From an uncultured Rickettsiales bacterium (GTDB lineage Bacteria; Pseudomonadota; Alphaproteobacteria; Rs-D84), in NCBI GenBank assembly GCA_900546225.1, contig URBZ01000005.1, forward strand, positions 5,773-69,772: DNA of 64,000 nt. Direction: 5' to 3'. Below the pieces are notes generated by a model. That model was given only the letters and a program-made list of their open reading frames with translations, did not search any database and was not told where the DNA came from. Below, piece after piece: positions 17,003 through 24,578 of this stretch; the stretch's first letter is position 1; each line of letters starts with the position of its first letter. A program made the position numbers and the translations under genes.

Positions 17003-17008
17003 AAGAAA

Positions 17009-17695
17009 ATGCACTTTAACATATTGACCATTTTTCCAGAAATGTTTCCTGGCACGTTGGCCGGCGGTGTCGTTGGTCGTGCGTTGGAACGTGGTGTGTG
17101 GTCGTATGACGCGATAAACATTCGTGATTTTGCCATAAATAATTACGGCAGTGTTGATGACGAACAATTCGGTGGTGGCGCGGGTATGGTTATGCGTCCC
17201 GACGCATTGGGTGCAGCGATTGATTCGGTAAAAAATCGTGGCAAAATCATATACTTTTCGCCACGCGGGCCACGCCTGAATCAACAAATGGTGCGTGAAT
17301 TTGCCGCGGATGCTGATGCAACGTATACCCTGCTCTGTGGTCGATACGAAGGAATAGATCAACGAATCATCGAAGAATATGATATAATGGAACTATCAAT
17401 CGGCGATTATATACTGTCTGGTGGGGAAATTGCCGCCCAAGTTTTTGTTGACAGTTGCGTTCGCTTGATAGATAATGTCCTGCACGGTGGTGCTGAATCC
17501 ACCGCGAACGAGAGTTTCGAAATCGGGGGGCTGGAATGGCCGTTATACACCCGCCCGTCGGCATGGCGTGGACGTAAAGTCCCAGAAGTCCTGCTGTCCG
17601 GTCACCACGGCAATATCGAACGGTGGCGGAAACAACAATCGGACGCGATAACACAAGAACGTCGTCCGGATTTAATAAAGGAAAATGAAAAATGA
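17009..17695 (+). CDS. trmD: tRNA (guanine(37)-N1)-methyltransferase TrmD
   Basis: TrmD, a SPOUT methyltransferase with a deep trefoil knot, makes m1G37 in tRNAs reading CNN and GGG codons and so prevents +1 frameshifting. The 228-residue protein shows [36 protein letters not shown], the knot segment [12 protein letters not shown], and [11 protein letters not shown]. The C-terminal domain is present to EERRPDL-like residues. It overlaps rplS by four bases (ATGA). Confidence 0.97.
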   Translation: MHFNILTIFPEMFPGTLAGGVVGRALERGVWSYDAINIRDFAINNYGSVDDEQFGGGAGMVMRPDALGAAIDSVKNRGKIIYFSPRGPRLNQQMVREFAADADATYTLLCGRYEGIDQRIIEEYDIMELSIGDYILSGGEIAAQVFVDSCVRLIDNVLHGGAESTANESFEIGGLEWPLYTRPSAWRGRKVPEVLLSGHHGNIERWRKQQSDAITQERRPDLIKENEK

Positions 17696-18081
17696 GCATT
17701 ATTAAAAAAATCGAAGCAGCGCAAATCGCTAAATTGAAAGGTGAAAAGGTTATCCCTGATTTCAAAGCGGGCGATACACTGAAAGTATCTGTAAAAATCA
17801 AAGATGGCGATAAATACCGTATTCAGGTTTTCGAAGGGGTTGTTATTGCGCGCGATGGTGGTACTGGTAACAATGCGTCGTTTACAGTACGCCGCGAATC
17901 TTATGGTGTTGGCGTGGAACGTAAATTCCCACTGTACAGCCCAGCGATTGAAAAAATCGAAAAGGTTCGTATCGGTCGTGTTCGTCGTGCAAAATTGTTC
18001 TTCTTGCGCGGTTTGTCCGGCAAAAAGGCGCGTATCGTCGAAGATTTGGCGGCTGCGTCTGCGGAAAAGAACGCAAAATAA
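17692..18081 (+). CDS. rplS: 50S ribosomal protein L19
   Basis: L19 lies at the 30S-50S interface. The 129-residue protein has the family core [53 protein letters not shown] and [18 protein letters not shown]. Last gene of the rpsP operon, followed by a terminator. Confidence 0.97.
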   Translation: MSIIKKIEAAQIAKLKGEKVIPDFKAGDTLKVSVKIKDGDKYRIQVFEGVVIARDGGTGNNASFTVRRESYGVGVERKFPLYSPAIEKIEKVRIGRVRRAKLFFLRGLSGKKARIVEDLAAASAEKNAK

Positions 18082-18107
18082 TTTGCATGAATCATTTTGT
18101 AAATTCA

Positions 18108-18141
18108 AAAATACCGCCATCGGCGGTATTTTTGTTTTTTA
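18108..18141 (+). terminator. Terminator of the rpsP-rplS operon
   Basis: AATACCGCC and GGCGGTATT around an ATC loop, with A and T flanks. Confidence 0.92.
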
Positions 18142-18182
18142 TCAATTTGACATTATAAACACCCGAATGTATCATAATTGGT

Positions 18183-18536
18183 ATGAAGACAATCTTGAAA
18201 TTTTTACCAGTATTTTTATTATGTGCAACCGCATCAAATGCATACGCGTATGTAAATCGTGATGTGGCGACATTGCGCGTTATGAACAAAGCCGCCGGCA
18301 AAACACAAACCGTGCAGATTCCTGTCGGACGCGATGCGACGTTTGAAAAACTGAATATTACCGTTCGCGCGTGCAAACAGACCGACCCATTCGCAGCCGA
18401 AGATTTCTTTGCATTTGTCGAAATCACCAATGGGGCCGAGGGGAAAATTTACAGTAATTGGTTGTCGCGCAATGAACCTGGGGAAAATCCAGTTCAAAAT
18501 GCGGACTATGATGTATGGTTGGTAAAGTGTGAATAA
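18183..18536 (+). CDS. Exported DUF2155-family protein
   Basis: The 117-residue protein has a signal peptide (MKTILKFLPVFLLCATASNAYA) and the DUF2155 pattern: RDVATLRVMNKAAGKTQTVQ, IPVGRDATFEKLNITVRACK, and a C-terminal YDVWLVKC. The two end cysteines are the ones conserved in this alphaproteobacterial family and may form a disulfide. The family function is not known. It is the first of a run of envelope-directed genes on this strand. Confidence 0.88.
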   Translation: MKTILKFLPVFLLCATASNAYAYVNRDVATLRVMNKAAGKTQTVQIPVGRDATFEKLNITVRACKQTDPFAAEDFFAFVEITNGAEGKIYSNWLSRNEPGENPVQNADYDVWLVKCE

Positions 18537-18548
18537 TGGGGGTAATCC

Positions 18549-18854
18549 ATGAAGAATGTTAAATTGATATTGAAATTATTTATTGGTGTGGCGGCATTGC
18601 TGTTGGTTATGGTGGTGTTTTCGTGCACCCTGCGCAAGGGTAACTTGGAAACCGATAATTTGAAGGCGTGGCGTGCGGCATCATTGGACAGACGTGCGGC
18701 GGCCGTGCGTATGCTGACGGCGACCGATGACGATACCGAACTGATGGTGGCGTGTGTTGATAAAATTGCAACCCTGCCCGATTCCGGTGAAATGGCGGTG
18801 CGTGACGCGGTATCATTGTGTTATACCGGCGCGCAAATCAAACAAAATCAATAA
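18549..18854 (+). CDS. Small membrane-anchored protein or lipoprotein, unknown
   Basis: A 101-residue product with one N-terminal hydrophobic segment (residues 5-25) ending VVFSCTLRKG. The cysteine after VFS may be a lipobox, but the -2 phenylalanine is atypical. The exported part contains two more cysteines. It starts 12 bases after the previous stop with a GGGGGTAAT ribosome region and abuts the next gene without spacing, indicating an operon. No family recognised. Confidence 0.72.
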   Translation: MKNVKLILKLFIGVAALLLVMVVFSCTLRKGNLETDNLKAWRAASLDRRAAAVRMLTATDDDTELMVACVDKIATLPDSGEMAVRDAVSLCYTGAQIKQNQ

Positions 18855-19544
18855 ATGAAACGCGCTGCTCTGTTCGTTGTTCTGTTGTTGACTGGGTGTG
18901 GTGTATCGCGCCAGATTGGTGACGAGTACATGGGCGCAAAGTATGTAAATGACCCATTGGGCGAAGGGCGCGCGCCCGACACCGACCCGCTGATACGCAG
19001 TGATGCGTTTGATTGCACAACCTTTGTGGAAACGGTGTTGGCGCATGGCGATGTTGATACGTTGAATAAAATCAGATATAAAAACGGCGAAATTGACTTT
19101 ATAAATCGCAATCACTTTATTGAAACAGAATGGTTGCCCAACAATGCTAATATTGTAAAAAATGTCAGTGCGCGTTATGGACAAACCGCCCTGCGCCATG
19201 TTGTTATCAATCGTGCGGCGTGGTTGCAACGCGTGCACAATATTGATTCTGATGCGGCGGTGGTGGAAACCGATATTGAATACATTCCGTATGATAATAT
19301 AACAACACTGAAAACCGACCGACCAATGATTGTTTTATTTATTGTTGGCAATACAGGAAAAAGTGATATCATAGGCACGGATTTGGCGGTGGTGCATATG
19401 GGTTTTCTGATGCCAGATGGCACGTTGCGTCATGCGTCCAGCACGGCGGGACGTGTTGTTGATGTGCCGATGTCGGAATATATTGCGGCCCGTCGCCAGA
19501 ACAAGAATAATCTGGGTATAACATTATTGGAAATACTAAAATGA
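18855..19544 (+). CDS. Lipoprotein with N-acetylmuramoyl-L-alanine amidase-like (DUF1460) domain
   Basis: The 229-residue protein starts with a lipoprotein signal (VVLLLTGC, lipobox cysteine 15). The mature part matches the DUF1460 amidase-like family with an NlpC/P60-like fold: RSDAFDCTTFVETVLA supplies the putative catalytic cysteine, AVVHMGFLM a histidine, and RHASSTAGRVVDVPMSEYI the conserved C-terminal block. It likely cleaves or binds peptidoglycan peptides at the envelope. Its last four bases overlap tsaD. Confidence 0.85.
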   Translation: MKRAALFVVLLLTGCGVSRQIGDEYMGAKYVNDPLGEGRAPDTDPLIRSDAFDCTTFVETVLAHGDVDTLNKIRYKNGEIDFINRNHFIETEWLPNNANIVKNVSARYGQTALRHVVINRAAWLQRVHNIDSDAAVVETDIEYIPYDNITTLKTDRPMIVLFIVGNTGKSDIIGTDLAVVHMGFLMPDGTLRHASSTAGRVVDVPMSEYIAARRQNKNNLGITLLEILK

Positions 19545-20671
19545 CAGACGAAAAATTGATACGTATGGATATGGGCAAATTGGCGGGTGATGCGCACAGT
19601 GATGATGCGGCACGTCCGGTGTTGTGTCTGGGGATTGAATCATCGTGTGACGAAACATCGGCAGCGATTGTTGATTCTGACCGTAATATTTTGTCACATA
19701 TTATTTATTCGCAAATCCCAGAACACCAGAAATACGGTGGCGTTGTGCCTGAATTGGCGGCGCGCGCGCATATTCTGGCGATTGATAAAGTAATACAACA
19801 GACATTGGAAAAAGCGGGCAAATCCATAAACGATATTGATGTTATTGCTGCGACTGCGGGCCCTGGGCTGATTGGCGGTGTGCTGATTGGTTGGTTGGCT
19901 GCGACGGGTATGGCACAGGCAACGGGCAAACCATTGGTTGCAGTGAATCATTTAGAGGGGCACGCGTTGGTTCCGCGCTTGCATGCATCGTCGGCAAATG
20001 GCGGGGATGGTGCGACGTCGGTCGAATTTCCGTATTTGTTGATGTTGGCATCTGGCGGTCATTGCCAAATTCTGTTGGTGCGTGGGGTTGGCCAATACGA
20101 ACTGATTGGTCAAACGTTGGACGACAGTGCGGGCGAAGCGTTTGATAAAGTGTCCAAAATGTTGGGCTTGGGTTACCCAGGTGGCCCGATTGTGGACAAG
20201 CGTGCGCAACTGGGCAACGCAACGGCATTCCATTTCCCGCGCCCGTTGTGCGATAAACCTGGGTGTGATTTTTCATTCAGCGGGATTAAAACCGCGGCGC
20301 GTACATTCTTGGAACATGCCACCGCGCCATACAGCGATGAATTTATAAACGATTTTTGTGCATCTTTTCAGGCGGCGGTTGTCGATTGTATAATCAACCG
20401 ATTGGAAAACGCAATGCGTGATGCACGCGTGATTGCGGCGGCACCAAAAACACTGGTTGTTGCGGGTGGCGTTGCGAAAAACAGTGCAATTCGCGCGGCG
20501 ATGGAACGCTTGGCTGCGGCGCACGGTATTGTGTTTGCTGCACCACCAATGAATCTGTGCACTGATAATGGTGCGATGATTGCATGGGCGGGGATTGAAA
20601 ACTATCGATTGGGACGCATCGTGCACAGTCCGATTGCACCACGTCCACGTTGGCCATTGACCGAATTATAA
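19541..20671 (+). CDS. tsaD: tRNA N6-adenosine threonylcarbamoyltransferase TsaD
   Basis: TsaD transfers threonylcarbamoyl to A37 of ANN-decoding tRNAs with TsaB and TsaE. The 376-residue protein shows LGIESSCDETSAAIVD, the metal-binding HLEGHALVPRLH, the glycoprotease signature region QKYGGVVPELAARAHI, GGHCQILLVRG, and VVAGGVAKNSAIRAAM. A 27-residue N-terminal extension precedes the domain; the ATGA overlap with the previous gene supports this start. Partner tsaB lies at 46050-46598, with rimI next to it. Confidence 0.97.
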   Translation: MTDEKLIRMDMGKLAGDAHSDDAARPVLCLGIESSCDETSAAIVDSDRNILSHIIYSQIPEHQKYGGVVPELAARAHILAIDKVIQQTLEKAGKSINDIDVIAATAGPGLIGGVLIGWLAATGMAQATGKPLVAVNHLEGHALVPRLHASSANGGDGATSVEFPYLLMLASGGHCQILLVRGVGQYELIGQTLDDSAGEAFDKVSKMLGLGYPGGPIVDKRAQLGNATAFHFPRPLCDKPGCDFSFSGIKTAARTFLEHATAPYSDEFINDFCASFQAAVVDCIINRLENAMRDARVIAAAPKTLVVAGGVAKNSAIRAAMERLAAAHGIVFAAPPMNLCTDNGAMIAWAGIENYRLGRIVHSPIAPRPRWPLTEL

Positions 20672-20700
20672 TTGAATAATTTGGCCGTTTGTGGTACAAT
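20672..20700 (+). promoter_or_regulatory. Predicted leaderless promoter of the 165-residue protein
   Basis: TTGAAT and TACAAT are 17 bases apart. The next ATG begins seven bases after the -10 box and there is no ribosome site. Confidence 0.6.
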
Positions 20701-20707
20701 TTTCGGC

Positions 20708-21205
20708 ATGGAAATACAAGATTACAAGAAAACTTATGATGATGCCACGCGCAAGGTTTTGGAACTGGCGTCCAAAATAGATTCCTTTGCGTTGGACAAG
20801 TTTGATGCGGAATATCGCTTGGTCGATATTGCGTATGTGTTGCGCGAAAAATATGCCGACCCCGCATTTCGGCGCAAGTATGTTGGCAATCTGCCGTTTA
20901 ACGGATTTGTCCCGTGGCCCAAGGGGTTTTGTGCCCTGTCCACCATTTGCGTATACGAACTGTATGGTGGCACGGACATATGGACACCGTCGGCAATCCA
21001 CTTGGGTGATTGGGAACATGCGCCGGTGGTGTTCTTGCGCGATAATGAAAACGGTATTGCGTTTGATGCCACGGGTGATCAATTCGCGCCCTTGCGCGTC
21101 CCGTATGAGGTTGGCACACCAATCAATCGACGCATCAGCGATATGCGCACCCCGAACAAGGCAGAATTTGTGCGCCAGATTAAACAAGAATTAGATAAAC
21201 GGTAA
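20708..21205 (+). CDS. Protein with possible Cys-His-Asp active site (papain/transglutaminase-like), unknown
   Basis: I place the start at ATG 20708, where a promoter predicts transcription to begin; a longer TTG frame from 20672 runs through the promoter. The 165-residue protein is cytoplasmic by its lack of a signal. Its centre has WPKGFCALSTICVYELYGG, then GDWEHAPVVFLRD, then IAFDATGDQF. This order of Cys, His and Asp/Gln on short beta segments resembles transglutaminase-like or papain-like proteins, where a DxTxxQF motif is seen. The family is not recognised, and the triad is inference. xseA follows six bases later. Confidence 0.72.
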   Translation: MEIQDYKKTYDDATRKVLELASKIDSFALDKFDAEYRLVDIAYVLREKYADPAFRRKYVGNLPFNGFVPWPKGFCALSTICVYELYGGTDIWTPSAIHLGDWEHAPVVFLRDNENGIAFDATGDQFAPLRVPYEVGTPINRRISDMRTPNKAEFVRQIKQELDKR

Positions 21206-21211
21206 CTGCAC

Positions 21212-22450
21212 ATGGAAAAACCAGAACCAATCGTTAAACCCGATACCATATTCAGCGTGTCTGATGCGTCCGCGTTATTAAAGGGCGTTGTTGAAACCGC
21301 GTTTCCGCGCATTAAAATCCGCGGTGAATTGTCGCAAATCACACGCGCGACGTCTGGTCATATGTACATGACGATAAAGGATTCTGGGGCGGCAATTTCC
21401 GTTATTATTTGGCGTGGAACACCTGTTTCTTTCAAACTGGACGAAGGGATGGAGGTTATAATTACCGGCCGTTTCACAACATACCCCGCGCGCAGCAATT
21501 ATCAAATCATTGTGAATGAAATTGAAATGGCGGGTGTCGGGGCTATCTTGAAAATGTTAGAGGAACGCAAACGCAAACTGGCGGCCGAGGGGTTGTTTGA
21601 TGCGTCGCGGAAAAAGCCGTTGCCACGCCTGCCCCAGACAATCGGCGTTGTGACCAGTCCGACGGGTGCGGCATTCCAAGATATTCAAAACAGATTACGC
21701 GAACGCTTTCCAGTACGGGTGTTGCTGTACCCTGCAACGGTTCAGGGTGCAACCGCCGCAGCCGAGGTTGCCGCCGGCATCGAATATTTCAATCGCATGA
21801 ATAATGTTGATGTTATTATTGTTGCGCGTGGTGGTGGCAGTTTAGAGGACTTGTTACCCTTTTCCGAAGAGGTTGTTGTTCGCGCCGCCGCGGCCAGTCA
21901 TATTCCACTGATTTCTGGTGTTGGACACGAACCAGATTGGATGCTGATTGACTTTGCCGCGGATTTTCGTGCGCCAACGCCCACGGGCGCGGCGGAAACG
22001 GTTGTACCGACCAAGTTGTCATTGTTCCAAGAATTGGACAATCTGTGGCATCGTATGTCGTCGAACTTTACAACACGCCTGACAAATGCGAAATCGCGTG
22101 TGGACGCGATTGCCATTAAAAGTCCGCGCCAAATGGTTATGGAACATGCCCAACGTCTGGACGACGTGACGCGTACAATGAATATTATTATCAACGGCAA
22201 ATTGACCACCGCGCACGGTCGTATTGATGCACTGTCAACATTTCCAAATATATTACAGAACAAGATGGCGGCATTAAACCAATCTGTCGCGCATCTGGGA
22301 CAAATGTTAAATTCACTGAGTTATAAAAACGTGCTGGCGCGCGGGTATGCGATTGCGCGTGATGCAAATGACAAAATCATCAGCCGCGCAGATGGTGCGC
22401 CACGTGTTGCGTCGCTGGAATTTGCCGATGGGGTATTACGCCTTGATTAG
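21212..22450 (+). CDS. xseA: Exodeoxyribonuclease VII large subunit
   Basis: XseA is the catalytic subunit of ExoVII, which degrades single-stranded DNA. The 412-residue protein has an N-terminal OB-fold (FPRIKIRGELSQITRATSGH, MYMTIKDSGAAISVIIWRG) and the catalytic domain with IGVVTSPTGAAFQDI, VARGGGSLEDLLPFSEE and ISGVGHEPDWMLIDFAADFRAPTPT. A helical C-terminal part follows. There is no ribosome site, so translation probably couples to the upstream gene. The 3' end overlaps recN convergently by 15 bases. xseB is not in the window. Confidence 0.96.
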   Translation: MEKPEPIVKPDTIFSVSDASALLKGVVETAFPRIKIRGELSQITRATSGHMYMTIKDSGAAISVIIWRGTPVSFKLDEGMEVIITGRFTTYPARSNYQIIVNEIEMAGVGAILKMLEERKRKLAAEGLFDASRKKPLPRLPQTIGVVTSPTGAAFQDIQNRLRERFPVRVLLYPATVQGATAAAEVAAGIEYFNRMNNVDVIIVARGGGSLEDLLPFSEEVVVRAAAASHIPLISGVGHEPDWMLIDFAADFRAPTPTGAAETVVPTKLSLFQELDNLWHRMSSNFTTRLTNAKSRVDAIAIKSPRQMVMEHAQRLDDVTRTMNIIINGKLTTAHGRIDALSTFPNILQNKMAALNQSVAHLGQMLNSLSYKNVLARGYAIARDANDKIISRADGAPRVASLEFADGVLRLD

Positions 22451-24091
22451 TGTGCGTGCGGTTGCCAGTGATTCTGGGGTGATTTCCGCACCACTGATTA
22501 TACGGGCAACCTCGTTCAATCGTTCGTCGCCCGTAATTTCATGAACAGACGTGGTTGTTTTGTCCGCGGTTGCGGTCTTTTCAATCTTGAAATGATGGTT
22601 TGCAAAACCGGTAACCTGGGCCGAATGGGTGATCACCAATGCCTGTGCGCCACATGCCAATTTATTCAGACGCAATCCAACCGCACTGGCGGTTGCACCA
22701 CTGATGCCCGTATCGATTTCATCAAATACAAATGTGTGCGAATATTGATTGTTTGCCAGCACCACACGCAATGCCAACATTAAACGCGCCAATTCGCCAC
22801 CTGATGCCGCGCGGTGCAGTGGCGCAAATGGCATTCCGGGGTTGGTCTTTATCATAAACGTAATATCATCAACGCCAAATGATGATGCATCGCACGCCGT
22901 GCGTGATACGGCAAAGTCCGCCTGTGCCAGTTTCAAATCGGGCAATTCCGCCAATATACGCGTGCGTAATTGTTCGGCGGCAGCGGCGCGCGCGGTGGTC
23001 AGTTGCGCGGCATACTTGTCAAATTCCGCACGTTTTTGCTGAACCAATGCGGCCACGCGGCGTTGTTGTGCATCCGAATTATCAATCGTTGCCAACGCCG
23101 ACGCCATTTGTTCCAATTTGGCCGGTAATTCATCCGCTGTCACGCGATGTTTGCGCGCGGCGGCGCGGATTGCAAACAGGCGTTCTTCGACATCATCAAT
23201 GCTGGCGGTATCAATTTCGGTTGGTGTCAACGCCTCGGCAATTTCTGATACGCTCTGCGCAATATCATACAGTTGGTCAATTTGCGATTGATATGGATTT
23301 GGTTCGGTCTTGACACGTTGTAATATATGTGCCACCGCAAAGATTTGCGCGTCCAGTGAATTGCCACGTGGGGCCAGTGCCTCGGTCGCCTCGGCCAAAA
23401 TGGCGGCGTCTTTTTCGGCATTCATCATCGCACTGCGACGGGTGGACAATTCTTCTTCTTCGCCGACACGGACGTTCAGATCGCGCAATTCCGCAACATT
23501 GTGTTCCAAGAAATCGCGTTCTGATTCAGCGCGCGCCAGTAATTCGTTCAGTTCGTTTAATTCACGCTGGGCCGCATGATATTCATTGTATGCATCGCGT
23601 ACGGCACGCAACAAATCGTTATAGCCCGCAATGTTTGCCGTGCCAAATGCATCCAATGTTGCACGGTGCGTTGATGGATTCAGCAGTGTATGATTCGCAA
23701 ACTGACCGTGAATTTCGACCAGTTCATCGCCAACCTGTTTTAATGTTTTGATTGATACAGGACTGTCGTTTATCCATGCGCGACTTTTTCCGTCTGTGGA
23801 CAATGTGCGGCGTAAAATCAGTGCACCATCAGATACATCAATACCAAATTCGTCAAACAGTGGCAACAATGTGTCGGGCACGGCGTCAAATTCCGCGGTA
23901 ACCGATGCCATATCGCAACCATGGCGTACCAATCCGGCATCCGAACGTGCGCCCAACGCCAATGACAGCGCGTCCAGCAAGATACTTTTGCCCGCGCCAG
24001 TTTCGCCGGTCAGCACATTCAGCCCACCGCCGAATCCCAGATTCAGTTTTTCAATCAATACGATATTTGAAATATTCAGATTTGTCAGCAT
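22436..24091 (-). CDS. recN: DNA repair protein RecN
   Basis: RecN is an SMC-like ATPase acting in double-strand break repair. The 551-residue protein has the N-terminal Walker A (LTGETGAGKSILLDALSLAL), a long coiled coil, and the C-terminal ABC signature ASGGELARLMLALRVVLAN and Walker B TFVFDEIDTGISG, followed by ITHSAQVTGFANHHFKI. I start at 24091 (MLTNLNISNIVLIEKLNL), the family N-terminus; a perfect TATAAT ends six bases upstream, so the mRNA is probably leaderless. It lies downstream of the split addA genes. Confidence 0.96.
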   Translation of the reverse strand: MLTNLNISNIVLIEKLNLGFGGGLNVLTGETGAGKSILLDALSLALGARSDAGLVRHGCDMASVTAEFDAVPDTLLPLFDEFGIDVSDGALILRRTLSTDGKSRAWINDSPVSIKTLKQVGDELVEIHGQFANHTLLNPSTHRATLDAFGTANIAGYNDLLRAVRDAYNEYHAAQRELNELNELLARAESERDFLEHNVAELRDLNVRVGEEEELSTRRSAMMNAEKDAAILAEATEALAPRGNSLDAQIFAVAHILQRVKTEPNPYQSQIDQLYDIAQSVSEIAEALTPTEIDTASIDDVEERLFAIRAAARKHRVTADELPAKLEQMASALATIDNSDAQQRRVAALVQQKRAEFDKYAAQLTTARAAAAEQLRTRILAELPDLKLAQADFAVSRTACDASSFGVDDITFMIKTNPGMPFAPLHRAASGGELARLMLALRVVLANNQYSHTFVFDEIDTGISGATASAVGLRLNKLACGAQALVITHSAQVTGFANHHFKIEKTATADKTTTSVHEITGDERLNEVARIISGAEITPESLATARTLIKA

Positions 24092-24097
24092 GCCTAG

Positions 24098-24127
24098 ATT
24101 ATAGCCAGTTTTGCCGCCCTGTTTCAA
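24098..24127 (-). promoter_or_regulatory. Predicted leaderless promoter of recN
   Basis: On the minus strand TTGAAA (24122-24127) and TATAAT (24098-24103) are 18 bases apart; the start codon begins six bases after the -10 box. No LexA-box palindrome is evident here. Confidence 0.65.
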
Positions 24128-24131
24128 GATT

Positions 24132-24578
24132 TTATTGAACAGATTCCAGCTCAAAATTATGCAACCACAAAATGAATCCGTGAACTGCATATTTGGGGTA
24201 AATCATTCGCAATAAATCCACGTATTCTGCAACCTGTGCATGGTATGCGGCGCGGTGTTCGTCGGGTTTTGTATCTGTTTTATAATCCAAAATCATAATT
24301 GTTTTTGCGTCATGGTTTATTACCATGCGGTCAATACGACGACTGATAAATTTACCGCGAATGACCCCTGCAACAGGAACTTCGGTTTGTGAATTGGTGT
24401 CAAAGAATTGTAATAGTTCTTTGTGTGCGGTAATTTTTTTAATTATCTCGCTATCACCACGGCTGTCGTCACACCCAATAAAAACATGGCGCATTTTTTC
24501 GTGCATATGTGTGCCGACATCAATCGCATGCGATGCGGCGTCGTGCTGTTTTAATAATTCGCGCAGTGTATCTGTCAT
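24132..24578 (-). CDS. AddA C-terminal nuclease domain as a separate protein
   Basis: This 148-residue frame corresponds to the PD-(D/E)XK nuclease end of AddA. It shows GTHMHEKMRHVF (nuclease-associated His), TEVPVAGVIRGKFISRRIDR and MILDYKTDTKPDEHRAAYHA, whose Asp and Lys are the expected metal-binding and catalytic residues. Its start overlaps the helicase gene stop by four bases (ATGA). The two are therefore a split of one ancestral polypeptide, translated in tandem and probably re-associating. A sequencing frameshift could also produce this, but the clean stop-start overlap argues for a real coupled pair. Confidence 0.82.
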   Translation of the reverse strand: MTDTLRELLKQHDAASHAIDVGTHMHEKMRHVFIGCDDSRGDSEIIKKITAHKELLQFFDTNSQTEVPVAGVIRGKFISRRIDRMVINHDAKTIMILDYKTDTKPDEHRAAYHAQVAEYVDLLRMIYPKYAVHGFILWLHNFELESVQ

